The notes under the pieces are model-generated. The model saw only the letters and a program-made list of their open reading frames with translations, ran no database searches and was not told the origin of the DNA. Below are positions 47,739-58,700 of a stretch of 64,000 nucleotides of DNA, piece after piece. Each line of letters begins with the position of its first letter. Position 1 is the first letter of the stretch. The stretch is from Siphonodentalium dalli (taxonomy: Eukaryota; Mollusca; Scaphopoda; Gadilida; Siphonodentaliidae), in contig CP136062.1 in the NCBI GenBank assembly GCA_032622095.1, positions 138,834,351 through 138,898,350 of the forward strand. Direction: 5' to 3'. The position numbers and the translations under genes were made by a program.

Positions 47739-49299
47739 ATTTGCGCATACATAGGAGCAGCTCCCGGCACAAATAATCTATAACCTGTTTAAGTGTGTAG
47801 TGTTCCAGTTGCGCGGGGATAAGGTCTTCCCGCGCATGACATTTTTATATCTCTGTCGTCGGGTTTCTAACGGAAAACTACCGGCGACACGCATGCACGG
47901 TTTTGCTGAGAATGGACCAATGTACAATGTGCAAAAAATATGAAAGTCTCTTAAAAACATAGATAAACTTTTATATATTCCTTATTGGTAGTTCTCCAAT
48001 AACTGAATTATTTGGAACAATTGTGTTTATGTAAACACAACTGTTACAGTGATTTGTCAACAAACATTGCTAATCGCGCAGTAATTTCAAATATTTCAGT
48101 CTGAATATGATTTTAAGATTATTTTGTTCAATGCTTTGACCATTTCCGATGTTTGGTGATGTGAAATATAGGTATGAGTGCGCTAAACAATTTGCCAAAT
48201 GTGGCATGACTTATCAGGAATTTGAAAAAGGTCCCTTATCTAAACCTCTCTTGTGTACATCCGATTGACAAGTTAAATTAAATCAACTACATATTAATGT
48301 GTAGGCCCCAAGTACGAATTTATATACGTAAGCTGCCCAGCACATTGGTTATAACTTCACCAACCACCATGGCAAACTACAGCTACTTTACCATAAAACA
48401 ATGGATTTATCATAATTTAACATATTATGGCCTGATAAACACCATGGGCGTCTTTAAACACTCAAAGCATTTTCAATGTATTTTAACATACTACACTGAT
48501 ATTGTATTATCGATGTCGCAAGTAAATGAGTAGGCCTGGATAGCAAAGGGACACTTCTGCTCTAGCTGGGGTAGTGACCATGGACGCGTGAAATGATTCT
48601 CATTATGTCACCCCCCCCCCCTTTATTGTGTAGTTCAATATATTTAAAATTTTAAATGACAATATAACACCCCAAACTAAAATTAAATAAAGATTTTGGG
48701 TAAGTTTAGGCAGAATTCTGAAACAAAGTGATGTCCCAACTAAGGTTGTTCTCCCTTTACCAGATAGGCTCGTATTCAGTTATGCACTCTTCACAGGCGT
48801 TTGGTATCATTACCGCCACATTTATCATCACAAACATGTGGTTATAAACAATATTAAGCAAGTTGTGCTTATATGTATGTGTATAGGAGGACCATTATGA
48901 GTCAATTCCCATTCAACATAGACTAATATACTTTACATTAATTCCGAAAATCATTCAATATTCATACATTTTGAAATATTAGAAGAATGATATGCGCTAA
49001 AATTTGGAACACATATTGTATGCGAATCTAACAGCCATGAAAACCTATTAGAACTGACAGTTTTTTTTCGTTGCAATTATTCCCTCATCAGAAACCAGAC
49101 ACGTCCATTCTATCGGGTCATAAACTTTAATAGACAAATATTCAGAAACATTTGTATTCTCGAGAACCATCACTTGACCGATGCTTTGTAATTGTCTAAT
49201 TAATTAACCTTAAAAACTGCATCTCGTTGGGCTGCGACCCCACCCACCCATCCGGATATTGTATCTTGGACAAATTCATATAAGGCAAGTAACGTGGTA

Positions 49300-49475
49300 A
49301 AATAAATTAGGGTATGCATTTTTGTTGCCAGCAACATGATACAAACACTGCCGTCATTACATTGTCACGCAGTCACCCACGAAACATGGTAAAACAAATT
49401 GGAGTTTGCTTGTTTGTTTCCAGCAACATGATACAAACACCACCGTCATTACATTGGCACACTGGAAAGCGGCAG
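49300..49475. repeat. 115-bp tandem duplication
   Basis: CCAGCAACATGATACAAACA and CGTCATTACATTG recur after about 110 bp with few changes. Confidence 0.75.
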
Positions 49476-51717
49476 TCACACGAAGTTACCCGAAGTGAGT
49501 ATTTTTCTTCCTGCTAATAATAAATGTAAACAATGACTGCCACAAGGCACAAGGAATCGGGGAGCTAAATGTGATCCAGAGTCGGGGAGCGAGTACACCG
49601 TGAAGGTAACTTAAGAATGACCTTCACCTGATACATGTGACACGTTATTAAAGGATGACATCGTGTTTATGTGATTTGTACATCATATCTAAATAATTTA
49701 AACTGGTGAATTAATGGGGGAATGTATTGTTGTGAGTGGGAAATTGATTTAACTAGCTGTAAATTTGGCTGTGGGATAGCCCTGTCGTACACTTGGGAAT
49801 TTATTAAAAAAAAGTAAACACATGACCTATGATTTTTCTTGCATTTTCGTGATCAACTGATGTCAATCTAGGTGGGTAAGCACCACTGAAATAGCCTGTA
49901 GGCTTCAATTAAGTGAATTCGGTCGAAACGTTAACACTGTCGCCTATGGGAAACCATTTAGGTCAGTGATTCCACAAGACGTATCCAATTTACATCTTTT
50001 CCTTGCTTGGCAGAACATTTTATTATCAGGACACTGAATTCTGCTACATCGTTTGTTTGTTTTATGTTATACTGTCCTATTAATAATATATGATATTATT
50101 CTGTGATATTCAATAGTATAAATCGTGAGTGAACGGGTTTTGTATTTAGACGGTCCCCGTTGGGTGTCCACCTAAACATTTCTTAATGCAACCCGCCCCC
50201 CTTTCCTGAACTTCTATTTGCACCCCCCGTAAGGTTGGATTTTCATCGAGTTTACATCGGGTTCTTCATCTGCTGGAAACGGCAACCCCCTTAAGGTTGG
50301 ATTTGTTATAACTGGTGGCTATTTCAGTTCATAAATCTGATGGAAACTACTTAAATTGTATAAATATGCGGCTTTTTGTCTGAAAACCAAATTTTGTACA
50401 CTTATTACTAAACAATTTGATCAAAGCTTAGTCTGAAATTCCCATCTGAGGCAATGTCCAGATGTTTAAAATATTGACCAACGTATGGGGGCATGTCACA
50501 TTAGTGAATGAGTGGATGATTTACCCGACTAAGAGAACAGAACAAATGAGCTTCGGGTGTAGCCCGGTTTGTTTGTGCATAGAGAATGAAGGACAATAAT
50601 TTTTGTTTCTTGCGAAGTTTTGTATCATCATTTTCATTACAAATTGTTCGCTAAATTGATAGACTGGTCCATGGTCAACGGTTTGACAGCGAGTGCTGTG
50701 AGAAACACCCTCGCCTGAACAAAAACAAATCATGTCTGTTGACAACTACACGTAGCGGTTTCGTTATATGTGAATATTACTTTGCCAACTATATATATAT
50801 GACCAGCTATACGCATCATCAGGTCGCGTTAATCACAATTATCTCAGTACAAAACAACCAGTTTTGCAATCACCGTGCGTAATATAATTAATCCCTTGTA
50901 TGCGAGACGCCCATAGATATTCGTGCCAGTAACACTAATTTTGCCCAAAAACTTAATACATTCTTCTGCAGAATAGCGCAGCCAATTTAAATTAGGGTGC
51001 AAATACGAAGGTTGTTCACACGTTTTTGGAACCAGACATGCACACAGAGACCTCATGAATATTCGGTTAGCTACATGTTATTAAACGACAGCATTCACGT
51101 GTGTGTGATCAATGCATTACGTTGTCATTAATTCGCAGGTTTGAATGAGCAAATTTTAATGCTGATATGAATGTTCAATTAATTTCAATTAAAATCCATT
51201 CATATTAATCATAATAGATGAGTACACAATGTTTCGAAAATTTTATGGATTCATATTTCAGATGATAGATTCGTAGTCTAACGGCTCAGTCTCAGATACA
51301 CACGAAAACTCACCAGAAGTGCTACGCATATTTACTGCACAGAATATCCGACGTTAGTGACATATTGATCCGCGACTTTGGCATACGTCTGGACCGACAG
51401 TGGTCGCACCATATTGATAATGGCACGGAATTTTAAAACTATGTTCAAGCTATGCTTCCTTGACATAATCACCAATATCGCGATAAATTTCCGACAGCCT
51501 TAGAAGGCAATGGGTTATACTAGAGAGAAAAAACAAAATAGTATTGAAATAATTCGCTTAAAATTGGTAAATCGTTTGATCTGGGAGAGCCGACTGACAT
51601 CGGGTGGGTAAATATTCCTGATTCGTGTGGTACGTTTTACGATTAGAAACACAGATATTCACATATCCGCATGGTCCGTTTTTGGTGATACCTTCCGATT
51701 TGGTTATTCCGGGTCCA

Positions 51718-51738
51718 CGGGGGGGGGGGGGGGGGGGT
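51718..51738 (+). repeat. Homopolymer G run
   Basis: About 19 consecutive G; length is likely unreliable in sequencing. Confidence 0.85.
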
Positions 51739-52410
51739 GAGCTTGGTCGCTGACATCACCCAGAGGAACCTCCCATATCAATTACGTCTACAGCAACACA
51801 CATTCGGTTCGACTCAGATAACTGTGGTCATAAATAAGAACTCTTGTCTATATTTGTATACGTTGTATTGTATTGTATCTCAGACTCAAAGAATGACCAG
51901 TTATCTGAAATGAATGAAATAACCCCTTGTTAATGGAACATTTTGTGATAATCCTCTAAAAAGTAACACATTTCGTGATATTTTCGAAAACGGTTGCCAT
52001 TGTCACCGATCAACCTTGTGTCACGTCCACCCAAATTGTGTATAAAACATACAACCTGCTTACTGGAATGGCCATATAACCAGTTCTCAACACGAGAATC
52101 CTGCTGGTGTCTGTTGTGGGGCCAGTATTATAAAGAGCGTCGATCGTTAACATGTTCTTTACAAGATAAACATAAACAGCGTTTATCTCACGTATTTGAG
52201 CAAAAATGGGGAAAAAACTTGACAATTACTTTATTGAAGTATATACCCCTTTAGATCGATATATTGTGTAGTTATCGACCATATACACGTATCTTATATC
52301 GCCTTACAAATTACGGAGACATAAGTCGGAGGTTCAAACGAGCCATACCCATTTAAAGTCAATTGTGCATGCGTCAGACACAAGTGACGTGAATGTCATA
52401 ATACATCCTA

Positions 52411-52592
52411 GTTATCGCTGTGGTGAACTGATCTGGGTTAAGTATCACGTCGAGTTGAAGAGGTCTCTCCAACGAGACCAGTTCTGATTAAAATCACACT
52501 CAAACGCTCGGCGGAGTGCTTGTGTGTGATTTTAATCAGTATACTGAAACTCGACGTGATACGTCGCCCAGATCAATTCACTGCAGGGATAA
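52411..52592. mobile_element. Miniature inverted-repeat element, 45-bp termini
   Basis: GTTATCGCTGTGGTGAACTG at the left, complement CAATTCACTGCAGGGATAAC at the right; the arms continue through TATCACGTCGAG and, nearer the centre, CTGATTAAAATCACAC. About 182 bp. Confidence 0.8.
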
Positions 52593-52699
52593 CAGGTTTA
52601 TTATATGACATGCTTTTTATTTAAAAAGCTCAATTAATTATGAAAAAAAACCACATGTAGGCCACTGGGGTATAACAAGAACAAGCAGTCGCAGACGGC

Positions 52700-53522
52700 G
52701 GTATCCCCCGCCGAAATGTGCAGTTGTGGAAGTTCATTCTCAATAATGTTTGCGTTCTCAGTATGTGCTAAACAAGAGGTGGGATTTTGTCAAAAATCCT
52801 GGCTTGCGAACTCATTTTAGGTACTGGTCATGGGAATGAATATACCAATTAACAAAGTCCAATAACTCTGCTGAAAATATCCGGCAGGACCTGGTTTGCG
52901 AACTCGTTCTAGATTCTGGTCATGTGATCGTCCATTTGCACACAAACAAATAAACAAAGTCCAATAACTCTACTGAAAATATCCGACCGGACCTGGTTTG
53001 CGAACTCGTTCTAGAGTCTGGTCATGTGAACTCATATACCAAAAATCTTTGAAATCCGTTGATATTTGTGGGAAATGAGCCCTGTGACGTCGTCCATTTG
53101 CACACAAAAAAATAAACAAAGTCCAATAAGTCCGTTTAAAATATCCGGCCGGGCCTGGTTTGCGAACTCGTTCTAGATACTGGTCAAGTGATCTCATATA
53201 CCAAATATCTTTTAAATCCGTTGAGATTTGTGGAAATGAGCCCTGTGACGTCGTCTATTTCCTATTTGGTAAATTCGACAAAAATAATAAACAAAGTCCA
53301 ATAACTCCGGTAAAAATATCCGGCCGGACCTGGCTTGCGAACTCATCCTAGTATAGGTAATGGTCAGGTGAACTCATATACCACAAATCTTTGAAATCCG
53401 TTGACATTTGTTCAAGTTATGACTCTTACAAATTCGGGACGGACGGATGGACAGACGGACGGGCGGCCAGACGGACGGAACCCATTCCTATATCCCCCGC
53501 AAATTTTCAATTTGGCGGGGGA
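52700..53522. mobile_element. CCCCCG-ended element with internal tandem repeats, copy 2
   Basis: Begins TATCCCCCGCC and ends GGCGGGGGATA. Inside, four to five units carry CAAAGTCCAATAACTC, AATATCCGG and GGTTTGCGAACTCGTTCTAG; then GGACGGACGGATGGACAGAC next to the right end. No ORF. Confidence 0.65.
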
Positions 53523-53689
53523 TAATAAACAAGGAACTATTTTACGGACATGCGCAATATGCAAGATATAGAAGGGTGGTATGGTATCGGATCAAACTGT
53601 AGCTGATCCGATGGTCGGGAATTGATCGCTTTACTATTGTGGTATTGGGTGGGGGTGAAAAACGATAGTCATATAATAAATTAATTTCC

Positions 53690-54030
53690 ACGCATAGACG
53701 TGGCGACATGGGGGTGTCTCACCCCAGCACTTGGGAAACAGTTGTAAAATGTCATGCTTGAGATATCAACATCTTCTATTTGAACAAGTGTTCAGTTTAT
53801 AATTTGTTACTTGTTACTTGTATATAAAAAGTAGCATACTGCTCTACTTTTGATAATTTTTTAGATTGAGTTGGCCATCAGTTGGTTAACCTTATGGTTA
53901 TCAGTTGACAGTTGGAAATCTTGAGATAGTCGTTGGAAAATTACAACCCAATTGTTAGTGTGCACATGGAATTTCCCCTAATTGGAAATTAGGGTGTGTT
54001 CAATGGGATGCAGTTAGACATTCCAAGTTG
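53690..54030. repeat. Fragment of the GGAAATT element family
   Basis: GACATGGGGGTGTCTCACCCC and later TTGGAAATC and CAGTTGGAAATCTTG; diverged relative of 37709-38841. Confidence 0.4.
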
Positions 54031-54639
54031 GACCCCCAGACCTTCTAACCGCGTCCTTGTGTGAATCCACACATTCTCAGTGGAGTGAGTTTGATTTATT
54101 CTGAGTCTGCTCCCCCTCAGACACTGTACTAACTCATTCAGTCTCTGAGTGACACCGGATGAATGGCGTTAGCTCTTCATATTTGAACACCCTGGGGATC
54201 ATTGTCGGCACTATGCATATACCATATTCACCACCGCAACAACTACTGACGAACCCCTCCTAAAGTATAAAACCTGTCATCGCAAAGGGCCAAAATGAAT
54301 TTCAGTAAAGAAAAGACCACATGCACGCACAGCAAATCCCCTAACATTTCTATTGTATGCACACCTCGCATGCCTTCAATTTAATGTTGGTACATATTAC
54401 ATTTACCCCCCCCCCCCACTCACCCCCTTTTGCACTAATCAAATGATGAGCCCTCCCCTACTCCGTTATAACCATCTGGGTATAACCTCCCCATAATTTT
54501 TAGTTACACTTTCAATTATAAATTGACAGAGTTAAATGAAATAATTTTATACCAATATTTTTAAACCCAATTTAGAATATAGTCCATACCATTTTTAACC
54601 ATGCAATACAAACCTCAACTGACAAATTGGCCGCAGTGG

Positions 54640-54955
54640 AATTATTTCAACACTCTCGTATCGCCGGGAGCTTCCTAAGGATCACAATGGAAATAAGTCC
54701 CTTTTGGGACTTTTTGTGTCATCCTTGAGCCCTCAGCATTTATCTTCCTATTTTCGATTAGTCTGCCCACCTACTCTCCTCTCTAACATCACTAGCGTTA
54801 CAGCCTCTCATAAGACAACACAAATACCTTCTCATTCACATTTTCAGCTCTGTTAACTTTATTTATCACTTTTATCAAATGTATGTATTTGTAATTATTT
54901 ATTGTAAAATGCTGATAGAATTTATCAAAATAAAAATCAATCAAATCAATCATCT
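54640..54955 (+). repeat. Probable LINE 3' end with (AATC)n tail
   Basis: GGAAATAAGTCCCTTTTGGG followed by ACTTTTTGTGTCATCC, then an AT-rich stretch ending AAATCAATCAAATCAATC. The leader resembles 3' UTRs of non-LTR elements; no coding part present. Confidence 0.45.
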
Positions 54956-55397
54956 GAATGCTCTAATGTCATACTATGACAATATGAGTGAATAAATATG
55001 TATCTGTATGTATACCGTTGTATATAATTAGTTTACAAGTGCAGTTGAAAACGTTATAACAAAATAACAATCACATGGTTGATCGTTCGTCTATGCCTGG
55101 TGTGGTAAACGCAAAGAGCGTTATCTCACTTCTGTGCGAAGAATTGAAAACAGTAGGAGAATTGCTATAAACCTTAGCAAGTTTTTTCAAAATATCACAT
55201 AAAGCCTGTACATATCGATAGCTCGTGCATTCCCATCGTACATTATCCACCTGTCAAATTAAGTGGAGTCGTAGAAATGAACCAGACGTTCAAAACTTCA
55301 AATGAATCATGTTAATGTAATTGTTTTTAAGTCGGGTTACACGAGGATAGGATAATTGTCGTACGATGAAGGTCTGCCGTTTGTCTTAATATGGCAG

Positions 55398-55403
55398 TTT
55401 ATT
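55398..55403 (-). promoter_or_regulatory. Polyadenylation signal of gene B
   Basis: AATAAA on the minus strand (tttatt on plus), 169 bases past the gene B stop codon, the first such hexamer after the stop and at a normal 3' UTR distance. The cleavage site is not defined. Confidence 0.6.
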
Positions 55404-55571
55404 TTAAAACAATAAATGATGCATTAACTAATCAGTAACTTAATCCGAAACTGGCGTTGAACAACAGGGATTCATGTGGGATGAGTATTTTAGTCTCGGA
55501 ATAAAAGCGATATTGCACCATCGTAAAGATGTAGCACCATCAACAATGTCCATCTGACGTCACTCGACGCC

Positions 55572-55713
55572 TTATTTCGTAACTGTCATGCTAGCAAATC
55601 CCGATAATTGTGGAAGTTCATCACAGTCCATGCTCACTACGATTTGTTTCTTTCCAAACGTTTTAGGTCTGAAGCTGAATTTCTGTGTCCATGAAACCTC
55701 TGCACCGATATCG
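55572..55713 (-). CDS. Gene B final exon with stop codon
   Basis: Acceptor ttccgcag; C completes Ser. Encodes WTQKFSFRPKTFGKKQIVVS and ends GFASMTVTK followed by TAA (55574-55572). It matches the closing strands of barrel 2 (FxPxxxGxxxLxxxxxSxxLxxxxG). 46 residues plus stop. Confidence 0.9.
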
Positions 55714-58700
55714 CTGCGGAAGAAAATAATATACTCAAAATGGCATCAGAACAAACGGGGAAACAATTGTTTCAAAATAACATTAATATAACGATGTAAT
55801 CAGGGTTCCGAGTCAATGTTTCCCAATATATTTCGCTTTTTATTCAGATACTACCATATCAAATAACACAAAAGAACTTCAGTTTTAAAGATAAACTACA
55901 CATGCACCATGTGATCGGGTGCGATATGTTGGTATCAATTGTGAGTTGAAAACACAGCAAATGTCAAGTTGGCTAACCAAAGTTCATTTTTCGTAAATGT
56001 GGGTACCCAACACACCAAAATGTGGCGATAATTACCCATTCGTCTGTACTAAATACGTGTTCCAGCATTCTCATGAATCCATAAGTTTGATGATTTATCT
56101 TCAATTCAGATTTAACCCTTTCATGATGGGAGCTGCGCTGGCGCAATATTAAAGACCGGGTTCCAATGCATTCTCTTATATGGCCTAACAATTTTTTATT
56201 AATTTTTCTTATATTTTTATAATATTTTTCTTACATTCTGTAACAATTTTATCATTTTTTCTTGCATTCTTTTTAACAATTTTTGATAATTTTTTATCAA
56301 TATTTCTAACATTCTTTAACATTTTTTTTATCATTAGTTTCATTTTTTCTTGCATTCTTTAACAATTAAATATATAATATACAATTTACTTAGGCCAATG
56401 CACTCTCTTATATATGCGAGGCGACCTATGGTCGACTCGCATAAAAGAGAATGCATTGGCCAATTTGGCACAGGGTTTTCGCAAACATTCAGGAAGCTTT
56501 CTGAAAAAATGTCCATTGACCATCAATGTTGAAATTACAACCTCTGTGTCACATTGATACAACATGTATATATAACGTGTCTGTTGCGTGGTTCTATTCG
56601 CGTACCTGAGCTGCATCTCCTGCACGTCACTCGGTCCGTCGACAATAACAGAGCATTTCGTCAGGGGAACAGACAACGGATTTATGAAGCTGACTTCGAT
56701 GTCTACAGTTTCTCCAATACGGCAATCGGCTGGGAGCTGACAAATATACAGAACTAATATAGAAACATCAGCAAGCACAGTGTTTAAAGAGGATATAGTG
56801 CCAGGAAGCCGATACAAATGGAAAGTTAAGGCATCAAAGTCTAGGTCTTATTCAAGATTGCCTATCTCTTCCTTGACCACAATTACAGCAACAATATTTG
56901 TTATAAGACCTGATTTCGCAACATATCCTCGTGCAAAAAAATTCAAATTGGACTTAGATGTTCACAGGTTCATATTGGACTTATTTGATTCTGAAATATG
57001 CTTCCATGGTGGACTTAGTAGTAGTAGTAGTGTTTATTTGTACAATATTTATAGAAATATGGTAACAATACAATATTATATGATATATTGTATTATACTT
57101 ATACCCATGATCTCTTTGACTGGCTTGAGGCACAGTAGAAACACAATATAAAGAGCGTACATCTGGTAAGTTGTGAGTTGGTTTATTCGTGTTATTTTCA
57201 GAATCCCAAAATGAACTTATAATAAGTTAATATAACATTTGACAAGTACAACAATACTGTAACGCTTCCAGTAACGAGGAGAAGTGTGCTCCTATATGTG
57301 TTCCTATGTATTGCAGCATAAACACACTTTTACTCCGATTGAAAAGTTGTAACAGCATATAATTCATAATAGCATAAAAAACTTCATTAAAATGCCAATG
57401 AAATGTATCAAGCTAAAATGACTCTCATTTCTGTCCGTTATGGATTCAAAATGCCGCGATTCTAAGCCTATTGTGAACCAAAAACAAATAATATTATTAA
57501 TCCATAACGTTAATCTTCACGAGAACAGGCTGGAGTTCAAGAATACACATACATTTTCCCGAAGATTATGTAGATTGTTCATCTATAAAGGCATATAAAG
57601 TAGTTTATTCCTCCAATATATTTGAAGCTAAACGGTATTCTGCCTTGTACTGATGAAGAATACTAACCAGATAGAGTTCTCCCTCTTGCTATGCTCGGAA
57701 TGTGCCTTTAGGTTAAAGTGGAATAATTATCTCCCATATACCTCAGTGTCAACATATAATGGCATGCAGCCCTGACTATCCACGAATTGTGATAATTGAG
57801 TACATGATCACCAGTATTGGCATCTGCACAAAGTTTCTGCATGAAAAAATCATATAGGCGGGCATGGAATATACCTTTAAATTTGGGATTTATAATCTAG
57901 AGTCAGAATTGCATGAAAAAAATATTGACATTTTTTACCTCACACCAAAAATATTCAATCTAGGAAACACGTGCTTTACAATGTTCCAATGTTTTGTTTG
58001 GAGTCTGAAATTTAAAGAGGAGTGATTGCATATATTTTATATGTTTAAATATCGAAACTACTATTAACCCTTTGAACCCGACTGGCCGCAAAAGCGGCCA
58101 GCCAGAAAACTTTCATACACCCGACTGGCCGCAAAAGCGGCCAGCAGCGTTCAGTGACATCATAAACCTATGTAGCATGTGTATACATGTTATAACCATT
58201 GGTATATCCACTTATATATATGTAAATGATCCCAAGGAACTTCAGCAGTGCCATGGGTGCTTGTGTATGAGTTTGTTGCCGACTAGTTGGGGTAGAAAAA
58301 CATGCGCATGCGCACAGTGCAGAATTCAACAAACGTACATTATTTGAAGCGATTCGGGTAAAGCTCTACATTGTTGCGCGGTTCGCAGGATTGTAGAAAG
58401 ACACCATTTCGATCACTCTTTTTGGTTTAAATTAGTATTGCATACACAATCAGTATTCTGTCATATGTGAGGAAGGCGCACGCAGTTTCTTATTTGAGTC
58501 GATTTGTTTCGCGCATGCGCATAGGATAAAATGATAAATGTATGGATTTTTGTGAAATGATACAATCACATCAAGGATCTCCATAATACATAAATTTTCG
58601 TTATACAGCCGCACGTTTTGACATTGCACCAGAGTAGTACTGTGGAAATGGGTTGCATGGTCACAATATTATCTAGTTCGATCTACTTGCGGGTGCACAT

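Larger units (their letters stand above)
43642..55571. other. Intergenic region between gene B and gene A
   Basis: 11.9 kb without a supportable gene. 43.6-46.0 kb: promoter side of gene A, no clear TATA box; a 60-bp imperfect tandem (44080-44220). 46.1-46.3 kb: pyrimidine tract. 46.36-46.86 kb: diverged relatives of the 498-bp element. 47.2-47.7 kb: GTAAC motif series. 47.8-49.3 and 50.5-52.4 kb: nothing recognised apart from a G run. 49.3-49.5 kb: 115-bp duplication. 52.4-55.0 kb: several repeats listed separately. Confidence 0.6.

Noticed and set aside
3123-56460. Palindromes spaced by AT-rich DNA as a CRISPR-like array
   Set aside because: Copies are scattered over more than 50 kb inside transposable elements of a eukaryote, with no regular spacers.
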